Source: Planctomycetota bacterium (lineage in GTDB: Bacteria; Planctomycetota; GCA-002687715). From it: a DNA stretch of 64,000 nucleotides. Positions within the stretch are counted from its first letter, which is position 1, and each line of letters starts with the position of its first letter. The DNA is taken from positions 218,415-282,414 of the forward strand of contig SIAO01000002.1 in assembly GCA_009691765.1 (NCBI GenBank), written 5' to 3'. The notes below the pieces were generated by a model. It searched no databases. It worked only from the letters and a program-made list of their open reading frames with translations, and was not told the DNA's origin. A program made the position numbers and the translations under genes. Below are positions 40,791-49,806 of the stretch, piece by piece.

Positions 40791-41805
40791 CGGTGCGCTG
40801 CTCGCGCGCAGCAAGATCCGCTGCGAAGATCACGCGGTGTGTTTCGATCGCTGCAGCGAGGCTGGTGCGCTCCATTTCGCGGTCTTCACGAATGGCCGCG
40901 ATGAACTCTTGAAACTGCGGCAAATATGGGTGTTCGCGCACATCGCCGGATTCCACGAGGCTTGTGGAAAATGTGCTCCATTCGTCCTTCTTCAAACCCG
41001 GAAGTTTGCGTGTCCAGAACTTGCGGTCGTCCACGGCGCCATCGCTGCCCACGAGATGCACACGCAAGTGGTAAGGCTGTAGCGCGTCGATGCTGCTCGT
41101 GACTTTGCCAATGCGGCCATCGGCGAAGCGCAACAAGCTGGCTGAAGTGGTGTCGTATTCGTACGGCGCGAACTCTGGCGCGGAAGTGCGCGTCGAGAAC
41201 GACACAACTTCCTCCACAGCTCCCCCCATGAAGTAAAGCAACGCGTCCAACGCATGGCAGCCTGCCGTGAGCAGCGACGAACCACCCCAGTCCTTGCGCA
41301 CATTCCAGCCGAACTGCGCCACATCTGGCCCGATCCCATGGAAATAATCCACTTCGGCCAAGTGCACGCGACCCAGCAGCCCTTTGTCGATGAGGCTGCG
41401 CACCAACGAGAAGTGCATAGAGAAGCGGCATTCAAAACCTACGCACGAGCGCACTCCTGCAGCGCTCACTGCATCACGGATCCGCAGAGTGTCAGCGATG
41501 TCGAGCGCCACAGGTTTTTCGATCATCACATGTTTGCCGGCGCGTGCAGCGGCGATCGCGGCTTCCGCGTGCAGCGGATGAGGCGTGCAGATGTCCACAA
41601 CATCCACCACGCGGGCGGCCAGCATGTCTTCGACACAGCGAAACACGCGCAAGGGCCTGCCATAGCGGCGCTCCAACTCCTCGGGGTCGTGCCGTCGACG
41701 CGAGCACACGGCCACCACTTCGGCGCCCGCCACCCGTGAAAACGTGTCGATGTGAGCCGCCGCCACGGCTCCGAGCCCCACCACTCCTACGCGAATCGGT
41801 CTCAT
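40675..41805 (-). CDS. Gfo/Idh/MocA-family oxidoreductase
   Basis: A 376-residue NAD(P)-dependent sugar oxidoreductase. The Rossmann motif is IRVGVVGLGAVAAAHIDTF. VVDICTPHPLHAEAAIAAARAGKH and the family-marking EKPVALD (catalytic Lys) follow. The C-terminal alpha/beta domain has GGSSLLTAGCHALDALLYFM, which includes the conserved His. A basic tail of about 30 residues (after GAASRAHP) lies in the part antisense to the heparinase-like gene and is not typical of the family. It may supply a modified sugar for the adjacent glycan genes. Confidence 0.9.
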   Translation of the reverse strand: MRPIRVGVVGLGAVAAAHIDTFSRVAGAEVVAVCSRRRHDPEELERRYGRPLRVFRCVEDMLAARVVDVVDICTPHPLHAEAAIAAARAGKHVMIEKPVALDIADTLRIRDAVSAAGVRSCVGFECRFSMHFSLVRSLIDKGLLGRVHLAEVDYFHGIGPDVAQFGWNVRKDWGGSSLLTAGCHALDALLYFMGGAVEEVVSFSTRTSAPEFAPYEYDTTSASLLRFADGRIGKVTSSIDALQPYHLRVHLVGSDGAVDDRKFWTRKLPGLKKDEWSTFSTSLVESGDVREHPYLPQFQEFIAAIREDREMERTSLAAAIETHRVIFAADLAAREQRTVKLKEIPGAASRAHPRAMQSRARVASPTRSVARRKRRS

Positions 41806-41905
41806 GCAGCGCACCTCGGGCCGCATCTTCGGCTCTCGCGCGTTTTTCGCATAGACCTATCAACGAGGGCTTCGCCGCGAGCCGCACTGGTGGCAAGATG
41901 GCGCC
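41806..41905. other. Divergent promoter region
   Basis: This 100-base gap separates the divergent starts of the Gfo/Idh/MocA gene and the molybdopterin oxidoreductase gene. Both promoters must lie here or inside the genes; no clear boxes were found. Confidence 0.3.
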
Positions 41906-43906
41906 ATGGAAACGCGCCGTTCCGCATGTCCACTGGATTGCCCGGATGCTTGCACGTTGCACGTGCATGTTGAAGATGGCGTCGTGCGGCGCATCGAAGG
42001 CGGCCACGACAATCCGCTCACTGCTGGTTTCATTTGCGGCAAGGTGCGCAACTTCGCCGAACATGTTTATGGAACGGAGCGTGTGCGCGCGCCGCTGCTG
42101 CGTAACGGGCCCAAGGGGTCCGGGGAGTTCGTTGAAGTCGGCTGGGATGCTGCGCTAGATGCTGTGGAAACCGGATTGCGCGCTAGCATGGAACGCCACG
42201 GGCCGGAAAGCGTGCTGCCGTATTGCTACGGCGGCAGCAACGGTTTCTTGACGCAAGATGCGTGGGACCTTCGCTTTTTCCATCGCCTCGGTGCGAGTCG
42301 CATTCTGCGAACTTTTTGTGCAGCACCCTCGGGGCGCGCAGCCACCGGACTCTACGGACGCATGGCTGGTGTGGCGCTTGAAGACTATGTGCACGCACGC
42401 TGCATCGTGCTTTGGGGAGTGAATCCCAATGCCAGCGGCATTCACCTCGTACCGATTCTGAAAGCAGCGCGTGAGCGTGGTGCAAAGCTGATCGTGGTTG
42501 ACCCTCGACGCACACCGCAAGCTGCGTTAGCCGACCTGCATTTGCAACCACGGCCTGGCACAGACTTGCCCATCGCACTGGCTTTGGCGAACGCGATCTT
42601 TGAACGTGGCGCTCATGACCAAAGCTTCCTCGCAACGAACGCCTGTGAGGTCCATGAGTTCCGCCAGCGCGCGGCAGCGTGGAGCTTAGAGCGCGCAGCC
42701 GCTGAGTCTGGTTGCGGCGTTGCTCAACTGGAACAGTTCTTGGGCCTCTATCTCGGCGCGAACCCTGCGGTGATCCGCTGCGGTTGGGGGCCAGAGCGCA
42801 ACCGCAACGGTGGTTCCGCCACGGCTGCAATTCTCGCGCTTCCTGCGATTGCTGGGAAATTTGGCGTACGCGGCGGTGGCTACAGCATGAGTCAGTCTGG
42901 CGCATGGAAACCCGACAGTGCACGGGCGTTGAACGCACCGGCGCCAAACACACGCGCTATCAACATGAACCAACTCGGTGCCGCGCTGACGAATCTTCAG
43001 AATCCTCCCGTTGCGGCGCTGTTCGTTTACAACGCCAATCCGCTCGCAACAGCGCCAGACCAAACGCGCGTGCTGCAAGGCCTACAGCGCACGGACCTGT
43101 TCACAGTGGTGCACGAACAATCCATGACCGACACAGCGCTCCATGCTGATGTGGTTTTGCCGGCCACCACGTTTCTCGAACATCGCGAGCTTGCGCGAGG
43201 CTATGGCTCGCTCTTCGTGCAAGACGCCGCGCCAGCGATTCCTCCTGTGGGACTCGCTCGCTCGAATCACGCGTTGTTCTCAGAACTGTTGCGACGCTTC
43301 GGACTTGACCAAGATGATGATGCACTCAGTGAAGAGGACTACTTGCATCAGTTGCTCGAACATGCGCCGGGAGGCGAGCGTATGGCCGCCGAATTGCGCG
43401 AGCGCGGGTGGTCCATTCCTCCAGTCGGTCACACGCCAGTGCAATTCGCAGAAGTCATGCCGCTCACTGTTGACGGCAAGGTTCATCTCGTGCCGCGAGA
43501 ATTGGACCGCGAAGCGCCGCATGGTCTGTATCACTACGCGCAAGACCCAGCGACAAAGGCTCATCCGTTGGCGCTGATCTCGCCCGCGCGAGCAGACACA
43601 ATTTCCAGCACTTTTGCTCAGCAAATCCATGGTGCGGCCGAAGTCTTGGTGGCGCCCATGGACGCTGCTGCACGCGGCCTCAATACAGGAATGCGCGTGC
43701 GAGTCTGGAATGCGCAAGGCGCGGCGGAACTCCCGGTGCGCATCAGTGCAGACCTACGCGCCGGGACAGTGCTGATCCACAAAGGCTATTGGCGCCGACA
43801 TGCTGCCAATGGCTTCACGTCGAACGCGCTATGCCCGGACACGCTGGCAGACCTCGGCGGCGGTGCCTGCTTCAACGACGCTCGCGTTGAGCTGACACCG
43901 CTTTGA
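41906..43906 (+). CDS. Molybdopterin oxidoreductase (DMSO reductase family)
   Basis: A 666-residue catalytic subunit. An N-terminal 4Fe-4S motif (ACPLDCPDACTLHV...CGK) is followed by the molybdopterin-guanine-dinucleotide domains. Segments include YGGSNGFLTQDAWDLRFF, VLWGVNPNASGIHLVPIL, KLIVVDPRRTPQAALADLHL, PGTDLPIALALANAI, VVLPATTFLEHRE and C-terminal LISPARADTISSTFAQ. No Tat signal is visible, so it is probably cytosolic. No iron-sulfur or membrane subunit gene is adjacent, making it an orphan. Members with a CPLDCPDAC start are often uncharacterised. The electron partner and substrate are unknown. Confidence 0.9.
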   Translation: METRRSACPLDCPDACTLHVHVEDGVVRRIEGGHDNPLTAGFICGKVRNFAEHVYGTERVRAPLLRNGPKGSGEFVEVGWDAALDAVETGLRASMERHGPESVLPYCYGGSNGFLTQDAWDLRFFHRLGASRILRTFCAAPSGRAATGLYGRMAGVALEDYVHARCIVLWGVNPNASGIHLVPILKAARERGAKLIVVDPRRTPQAALADLHLQPRPGTDLPIALALANAIFERGAHDQSFLATNACEVHEFRQRAAAWSLERAAAESGCGVAQLEQFLGLYLGANPAVIRCGWGPERNRNGGSATAAILALPAIAGKFGVRGGGYSMSQSGAWKPDSARALNAPAPNTRAINMNQLGAALTNLQNPPVAALFVYNANPLATAPDQTRVLQGLQRTDLFTVVHEQSMTDTALHADVVLPATTFLEHRELARGYGSLFVQDAAPAIPPVGLARSNHALFSELLRRFGLDQDDDALSEEDYLHQLLEHAPGGERMAAELRERGWSIPPVGHTPVQFAEVMPLTVDGKVHLVPRELDREAPHGLYHYAQDPATKAHPLALISPARADTISSTFAQQIHGAAEVLVAPMDAAARGLNTGMRVRVWNAQGAAELPVRISADLRAGTVLIHKGYWRRHAANGFTSNALCPDTLADLGGGACFNDARVELTPL

Positions 43907-43920
43907 GACGCCACTCGCGT

Positions 43921-46134
43921 TCAGTTCGCTGCCTTCGGAGCAGTGAAACGCACCCAGCGGTTCTCGACATTGCAGGTGACTTCGCCCGTGCGTGCCACCA
44001 CACGATTTAGCCAAGCATTGCGGTCCATGAGCCCGAAGAACGCTTCCGAGAACAGCTCCACATCCTCGACCTTCGCGTCTTTGGGCACACCCGCGTCTTG
44101 CCACTTGCCGCCGCGCGCGAACAAAGCCTTGCCATTCACGCACTGCACGCCTTCGATCGTCACACTATTGCCATCGTGATCCAGCCAGCAATTCTCACTG
44201 CGCACGCTGCCCTCGCGCTGCAAGCCCTTGCTGTTGACGGCCTGAGCCACTCCCGCGCTACCGGCTTCGAGGCGCCCACGGTCTTTCAGTTCTTCGGCAG
44301 CGCGGAGTCCGTTCAAAGAGAGCGCGAGCAAGTCCGTGGCTTCTGCCGCAAGGAACGAGGTGTATTCCGTGAGGATGCCGAAACGCGTGCCCAACTTCAC
44401 AATGGCGTCCACGAGCTCTTTGTTCTCGCCGTTCAAACGGACTTCATCGACAAGGAACCCGACCTTTTTCGCTGCCCAGATACGCGCAACGGTCTCCTGA
44501 TCGCCAGTGCGTGCCCCTGAGGCGAGGTTCATGTTGAAACTCAAGCGCACCGGCTGGCCGTGCCGCATGCCGCTGACGATCAATCGCGCAGGGCCCGCAA
44601 CAACACCTGAATCTGACACAAGATGCTCGGCGTCGGCTCCGGCACCAGCGCGATAGCGGCCCACCAACAACATGCGTTCACCTTCATAGAGGTCGCCCAC
44701 AAAACGCGGATATGTGTCGTGAACATGCGCCCCCTCGAAGCTGACAACCGCATCCGTCACAAGAGGGTTCTGCATGCGCTGATAAAAGCCCGGGATCTTG
44801 TCTTCCAGATTCTCGTTAGGCAGTACGTATTCCGAAAGCCCGCGATTCTGCACTGCGAGGTTGTCGAGCAGCACTCCGTTGACGTCGAAGCCAACGCCAA
44901 AGGCCACGACGCGCACCTTGTGCTGATTCGCCGCCAGCGCTTGCTTGCAAAGCACATGACGATCGCGCTCGCCTACTGTCGGCAAGCCATCGGTGAGGAA
45001 CACCAACTGATTCACACGCGCTTTGTCGTTGAAGAGCGCCATGCCTTCTTTCAACGCGCCTTCAATGTTGGTGCCGCCTTCAGCACTGATGCCCTCGATG
45101 AACACGAGCGCTGCTTGGATCTGCTCTTTGGTGGCTGCCTTCAAACCGCCGCCGTACACCTGCACCGTGTTGCTGTACACCACAAGATCGAAGCGGTCTT
45201 GAGCGCGTAACCGCTCGACCATGAATTGCATGGCCTTCTTCGCTTGCACGATCTTGTCGCCCTGCATGCTGCCGCTCTTGTCCAACACAAACACGACATC
45301 TTTCGGTTCAGATTCGCCAGCCTTCTGCGGCACGCCCTGCAACGCGGCAAGGAAGTAGCCATCCTCTTTCAGATTGGGTCGCTCCGACAGAATCACCGTT
45401 TCGCACAATGCGCTTTCGCTGCGAGCGCGTGAATAGAGAATGAAATCGCTGTCCGCCCGGAAGTTTTCTTGTTTCCACTCGAATGTGGCGCGATGGCGCG
45501 CGCCGTGACTGGCACTGCCCACTGTGCTGATGCCCGTGGTGGGTGAATACAAACTTGTGATGGGATTGTCGCTGCTCACGGAACCACTCACGCGCGCTTT
45601 GAGCACCGGCACACCATTGTTGCGAAACGCCGTCAGAGGCACGCGAATGCGACTCAGGTCGTTCTCAGCTTCGACGGTCATCACATAACCGAGCGTCACA
45701 CTGAGCGTGCCGTTCGCGGGCACGGGAAAAATGCTGGCGCGAAAAATGGCGTCGCCGTAATGCTCGAGCAAGCCAGGGTCGCGCAACCGTTGCGTGAGCT
45801 GGCGATAAATCTCGCGCGCCTTGGCCGCTGTCAGCACCTGTCCTTCGAGCGCTTTGCCGTCCACCTTCAAATCGAACGCAGAGGCCACAGCTTCACTGCC
45901 GAGTGGCAACAACACTTCGTAGGCCTGTTCTGTCGGCGCCACATTGCGCAGCGTGAGCGTCAAAGCGACCTTGGCCACCACGCCGTCTTGATGCACTTGC
46001 GCATTGAGTTCAGAGACCATCACGGGCGGAAAGCGGCGTATCGAGGAACGCGATGGATCTGACTCCACCACGAGTTGCGCCACACACACACAGTTCAAAG
46101 CCAAGAGCGCGAGAAACGCACGGCTGGTCAGCAT
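43921..46134 (-). CDS. Exported VIT and VWA domain protein
   Basis: A 737-residue protein. The signal peptide (MLTSRAFLALLALNCVCVA) is cut before Gln. A VIT domain (about 45-175, with VTLTLRNVAPTEQAYEVLLP and AREIYRQLTQRLRDPGLLE) precedes a VWA domain. Its metal site is VFVLDKSGSMQGDK (DxSxS) with TDGLPTVGERD. A C-terminal region includes ILTEYTSFLA, a conserved hallmark of this inter-alpha-trypsin-inhibitor-like architecture. Such proteins mediate metal-dependent binding outside the cytoplasm. ATG 46134 follows AAGGTGG and gives a clean signal. It lies 100 bases downstream of the S9 peptidase gene. Confidence 0.85.
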   Translation of the reverse strand: MLTSRAFLALLALNCVCVAQLVVESDPSRSSIRRFPPVMVSELNAQVHQDGVVAKVALTLTLRNVAPTEQAYEVLLPLGSEAVASAFDLKVDGKALEGQVLTAAKAREIYRQLTQRLRDPGLLEHYGDAIFRASIFPVPANGTLSVTLGYVMTVEAENDLSRIRVPLTAFRNNGVPVLKARVSGSVSSDNPITSLYSPTTGISTVGSASHGARHRATFEWKQENFRADSDFILYSRARSESALCETVILSERPNLKEDGYFLAALQGVPQKAGESEPKDVVFVLDKSGSMQGDKIVQAKKAMQFMVERLRAQDRFDLVVYSNTVQVYGGGLKAATKEQIQAALVFIEGISAEGGTNIEGALKEGMALFNDKARVNQLVFLTDGLPTVGERDRHVLCKQALAANQHKVRVVAFGVGFDVNGVLLDNLAVQNRGLSEYVLPNENLEDKIPGFYQRMQNPLVTDAVVSFEGAHVHDTYPRFVGDLYEGERMLLVGRYRAGAGADAEHLVSDSGVVAGPARLIVSGMRHGQPVRLSFNMNLASGARTGDQETVARIWAAKKVGFLVDEVRLNGENKELVDAIVKLGTRFGILTEYTSFLAAEATDLLALSLNGLRAAEELKDRGRLEAGSAGVAQAVNSKGLQREGSVRSENCWLDHDGNSVTIEGVQCVNGKALFARGGKWQDAGVPKDAKVEDVELFSEAFFGLMDRNAWLNRVVARTGEVTCNVENRWVRFTAPKAAN

Positions 46135-46234
46135 GAAAGCCACCTTTCGCAGCAGAGGCTCACCTGTAGACGGACGAAGAGCCCCGAAATTCCGCTGGAA
46201 CTTCGAGGCTCTCAATTCACACGCTCTTGGCGAC

Positions 46235-48283
46235 TCACTTTGCGGCTGGCGCTGGCGGCAGCTCCCCGTAAGTCGGCTGCATGGGGGGCGTTTTGCCCTC
46301 GTTGGCGCCTTTCAAGAACACGTTGAACCACTCCATCATGCGCAGCGCATAGTCGTATTGCGAAGAGCGACGACGATTGCCGTGGCCTTCGCCTGGATAG
46401 AGAACCAAACGCACTGGATTGGTGCCCTTCACTTTCATCCAGCGATACAACTCGAGCGACTGAGTGTACGACACGCGCGGATCGTCCTTGCCGTGCATGA
46501 TCAACAGCGGCGTCTGCGAATCGCGTGCATACGTAATGGGGCTGCGCTCGAGGTATAGCTCGCGATGCTCCCACGGCGTCTTCAGCCAGTGCACGTCCAA
46601 CATCTCGTTGGGAATGTCGGTGGTGCCCATCTTGGAGAGATTGTTCGAGATACCGACAAACATGACGCCTGCCTTGAAGCGCTTGGTGTGACGCGTGGCG
46701 CCCCAACCCGTGAAGTAGCCGCCGTAGCTGCCACCAGTGATGCCCACGTGCTCGGCGTCCACCCAGCCTTGCTGCACGAGGAAGTCGATGCCATCCAGGA
46801 TGTCGTCAAACTCTTTGCCGCCGTTGTCCGACTGATCCATGCGTGAAAACGCAGAACCGCGTCCCGTGCTGCCACGGTAATTCGGATAGAAGCAGACATA
46901 GCCTTGCGCAGCGCCAACCTGTCCAGGATCGGAATAGCGCGTGAGCCACGCGTTGCTGTAGTGCGATTCCGGCCCGCCGTGCGCGACCACCAACAGCGGA
47001 TGGCGCTGCCCGGCGATGTGTCCCACGGGCAAAATCACAATGCCTTGAATGAGGAGTCCATCGCGAGCCTTCCATTCCACAGCAATCTGCGAGCCGAATT
47101 CGGTGTTTGCGAGCGACGCATTGGAATCAGTGATGCGCTTGGGTGTGGCATCGGCACCAGCGCCGACTTGCTGCACAAAGGCTTCGGGTGGATGCGTTGC
47201 GGAGGATGCAACACTGACAAGCACTCTGCCGTTGGCGGACAGAGAAATCGCTGTGGCCTGCAAGCTGCCACTCGGCGATTGCGTTCCCCACGCGCCGTCT
47301 TTCACAGAAATGGACAAGATGGCCCGGTCCAAACCGAAGCTGGTGCACGCGAGCAGTGTGCCTGCGTCTTTCCAACACAGCGCATCAACTTGACCATTGA
47401 AATCCTTCTGTGTCAGCATCAAAGCCGTGCCGCCTGCGCGGTCCACGATGTACAGCCCACTCGTCGATGGGTCGTTGCGATCTTGCCCTGCGGTGTACGC
47501 CACCAAAGCGCCATCTGGCGACACGCTGAACACACCGAATTTGCCGGGCACATTGGCGACACAGAACTTCTCGCCAAAATCGATGTCCACGCGCCAGAGG
47601 TCTTTCTCCATGTAGGAGTCGTCCACCGTGGGCGTGCGCGCAACAGTGCACCAGATGCTCTTGCCATCCGGGCTCCACGCTGTCTCATAAACGCAACCGA
47701 CGATGTTCGCAGCAGTCACTGCACCCGTACCGAGATCCACCATCACGCCCTCGGCGCACTTGGCGTTTTCTTCGTAGACGATTTGGTTGTAGCCCGAGGC
47801 CACGAGCGCTTTCTCGTCGGCGCTCTCTGCTGGCGTCACCACCAAAGCCATCTTGCCGCCGTCCGGCGACAGCGCGAACGCGCTGGGCAACATCCCTTCC
47901 GGGCTTACCGCTTTGGTTTCTGTTCCATCGACCGCGATGCGCCACACGCGCACGCTCTTCTCTTGCGGCATACGACCCAACACATAAACGGCCTTGCCAT
48001 CGACGGACCACACCGGCGCGGCAACGGCGGCAGCCCCACCGACTAGCACTTTCGCTTCACCACCAGCTGACGGCACCAACAACAAGTTACGCCACGCACC
48101 ACCATCGCTCTCGACGAGGCTGCGCGGAACCATGAGCACGACGGCCACTTGAGTCCCGTCCGGCGAGACTTCCGCCTGCACCACCGAACGCAACGTCAAC
48201 ACCTGCTCCACGCTCATGGGCACTTTCGGTGTCTGAGCGCAAGCCATCACTGAAAGCACCAACAACAGCATCATCGAACGCAT
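46235..48283 (-). CDS. Exported S9-family (prolyl oligopeptidase-like) peptidase
   Basis: A 682-residue serine peptidase. The signal peptide (LLLVLSVMACA) is cut before Gln. The beta-propeller half has repeated VSPDG/LSPDG motifs (about residues 35-400), followed by an alpha/beta-hydrolase domain. The nucleophile is in GITGGSYGGYFTGW (Ser about 516), the Asp in MHGKDDPRVSYTQ (about 600) and the His in YPGEGHGNRR (about 632). It would hydrolyse short peptides in the periplasm or outside the cell, as dipeptidyl or acylaminoacyl peptidases do. It is 89 bases downstream of the chagasin-like inhibitor gene. Confidence 0.92.
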   Translation of the reverse strand: MRSMMLLLVLSVMACAQTPKVPMSVEQVLTLRSVVQAEVSPDGTQVAVVLMVPRSLVESDGGAWRNLLLVPSAGGEAKVLVGGAAAVAAPVWSVDGKAVYVLGRMPQEKSVRVWRIAVDGTETKAVSPEGMLPSAFALSPDGGKMALVVTPAESADEKALVASGYNQIVYEENAKCAEGVMVDLGTGAVTAANIVGCVYETAWSPDGKSIWCTVARTPTVDDSYMEKDLWRVDIDFGEKFCVANVPGKFGVFSVSPDGALVAYTAGQDRNDPSTSGLYIVDRAGGTALMLTQKDFNGQVDALCWKDAGTLLACTSFGLDRAILSISVKDGAWGTQSPSGSLQATAISLSANGRVLVSVASSATHPPEAFVQQVGAGADATPKRITDSNASLANTEFGSQIAVEWKARDGLLIQGIVILPVGHIAGQRHPLLVVAHGGPESHYSNAWLTRYSDPGQVGAAQGYVCFYPNYRGSTGRGSAFSRMDQSDNGGKEFDDILDGIDFLVQQGWVDAEHVGITGGSYGGYFTGWGATRHTKRFKAGVMFVGISNNLSKMGTTDIPNEMLDVHWLKTPWEHRELYLERSPITYARDSQTPLLIMHGKDDPRVSYTQSLELYRWMKVKGTNPVRLVLYPGEGHGNRRRSSQYDYALRMMEWFNVFLKGANEGKTPPMQPTYGELPPAPAAK

Positions 48284-48372
48284 GGTCTTCTCCTCGCAGC
48301 GGCCACATGTGAGGCCGTGTCTTTGTCCGTCTTCAATTCATAGGGTGAAGCAAGCAGGGCAATCGTGCGCAC

Positions 48373-48768
48373 CTACGGTGTTACAGAAATGGTCCAGAGC
48401 ACATCTCGAGCCGGAGCGACGCCTTTTTCCCAAGGACGCGCGTAAGTGCTGCGAATGCGTACGACTCCAGTTTCAAGAGCGCACACAAGCACGCGCTCTT
48501 CTCCTGCGGCGCCCAAGAGGCCACTGCTGGCCTTCAGTGAACGAGCCTTCCCAATTTCGACTTGCTTGCCAGCGGCGCACACTTCGTGGTGCCACACAAA
48601 ACCTGTGGGCGCATTGGCGGGCAACGACAATTCAAAGCGGCTACCTCGCGCCGCCGTGATGAGCAGGGACGCATCAGCGTGCACAGCCACCGGGCCACCT
48701 GAGTCCGCACCGGTGACGCAAGCCGCAAGCAACAGCGCCCCAACAAACAACAAAGGGAGTTTGTGCAT
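48373..48768 (-). CDS. Chagasin-like (I42) peptidase-inhibitor lipoprotein
   Basis: A 131-residue protein with a lipoprotein signal (LLLAACVTG, Cys about residue 17). The domain shows the three chagasin loops: LPANAPTGFVWH (the NPTTG loop variant), a Gly-rich middle loop (SGLLGAAGEERV) and YARPWEKGVAPAR (the RPW loop). Chagasins inhibit papain-like cysteine peptidases. The lipid anchor would display it on a membrane. It follows mutM by two bases and precedes an exported serine peptidase, which it would not be expected to inhibit. Confidence 0.8.
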   Translation of the reverse strand: MHKLPLLFVGALLLAACVTGADSGGPVAVHADASLLITAARGSRFELSLPANAPTGFVWHHEVCAAGKQVEIGKARSLKASSGLLGAAGEERVLVCALETGVVRIRSTYARPWEKGVAPARDVLWTISVTP

Positions 48769-48770
48769 GG

Positions 48771-49640
48771 TCAGTCCTTAAAACCGGCGCCGGAGCGTTG
48801 CCGTCGAGCAGGAGTGGGCTGGCACTGCGGGCACCACCATGTGCCGCGCTGACCCAGCACCGCGCGTTGAATGGTACTCGCGCAGGCACGACACGCTTTC
48901 CCGTGACGGCCATACACACGGAACTCATCCTGAAATGCCCCGGGATTGCCCTCGGGGGTTCTGTAGAACTGATCAAAGCTGGAGCCGCCTTTGCTCAACG
49001 CGGCCTTCAAAACGCGAAGGATGGCCGCATGCAATGAGCCGGCCTCGGTCGCGCTGAGCGACATAGCACTCCGCAGAGGATGCAGTCCGGCTCTGTGCAG
49101 CGCTTCGTCGGTGTAGATATTGCCGAGGCCCGCCACAAAGGACTGATCAAGAAGTAAGGGTTTCAGAGCGCGCCGCCTCTGCATCAATGACGCTGCGAAG
49201 TTGCGGCACGAAAACGGCGAAAGCAATGGGTCGGGACCAAGCCCGGAGAGCACGGTTTGAGCATCACTCTCGAAATGCACGCGCCCGAATTTGCGCACAT
49301 CCAGAAAGACCAAGGCATGAGTGCGATCAAGTTCGATCACGAGGCGGTCCCACTTGCCGAGGATTCTGGGCAAAGGCTCGACAAAGAACCGTCCGGTCAT
49401 GCGTAGGTGCGCCAAGATCACGCCAGCCTCTGCTTGTCCGCGCTGCAAGTGCAAGAGGAGATTTTTCCCGTGACGCTTCGCCTCTGTAAAGTGTGCTCCA
49501 CGTGTGCCAAGGGCGAAGGCCTTGGGTGTCTGGCCGCCCAGTGTGCGCCGCCAGTGAATGGCCGCGCCAGTGATCACACGCCCACGCAGCAATTCGTCGA
49601 GCTGTCGCCGCACGGTTTCCACTTCCGGCAGCTCGGGCAT
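48771..49640 (-). CDS. mutM: Formamidopyrimidine-DNA glycosylase
   Basis: A 289-residue base-excision repair enzyme removing 8-oxoguanine and cleaving the AP site. The catalytic N-terminus PELPEVETVRRQL is intact, with Pro2 the nucleophile after Met removal. The H2TH region LLDQSFVAGLGNIYTDEALH and the four-cysteine zinc finger (CRAC...CPQC) are complete. An unusual tail of about 15 residues (TPARRQRSGAGFKD) follows the finger. It sits in a row with the 50-residue lipoprotein and chagasin genes with gaps of two bases on each side. Confidence 0.95.
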   Translation of the reverse strand: MPELPEVETVRRQLDELLRGRVITGAAIHWRRTLGGQTPKAFALGTRGAHFTEAKRHGKNLLLHLQRGQAEAGVILAHLRMTGRFFVEPLPRILGKWDRLVIELDRTHALVFLDVRKFGRVHFESDAQTVLSGLGPDPLLSPFSCRNFAASLMQRRRALKPLLLDQSFVAGLGNIYTDEALHRAGLHPLRSAMSLSATEAGSLHAAILRVLKAALSKGGSSFDQFYRTPEGNPGAFQDEFRVYGRHGKACRACASTIQRAVLGQRGTWWCPQCQPTPARRQRSGAGFKD

Positions 49641-49642
49641 GT

Positions 49643-49795
49643 TCAGCCGCCGCTACGAGATGGAACCAACACGGACTGCGGTGCAACCTCCGTGGCGGGC
49701 GCAGGCTCGGGAATACGCGGAGCGGCCCGATGAAAAGTACTCGCGCACGCGACGCATCCGAGGAGCAACATTGACAACAGCAGAGTATTTCGCAT
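49643..49795 (-). CDS. Small lipoprotein (50 residues)
   Basis: ATG 49795 follows AAAGGG and encodes a signal peptide with a lipobox (LLLGCVACA), then a Pro/Ala-rich tail of about 30 residues. The gene fits tightly between the crotonase (11 bases) and mutM (2 bases) genes, which supports translation. A longer in-frame start inside the crotonase gene is not supported. Function unknown. Confidence 0.6.
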   Translation of the reverse strand: MRNTLLLSMLLLGCVACASTFHRAAPRIPEPAPATEVAPQSVLVPSRSGG

Positions 49796-49806
49796 GAGTT
49801 TCCCTT

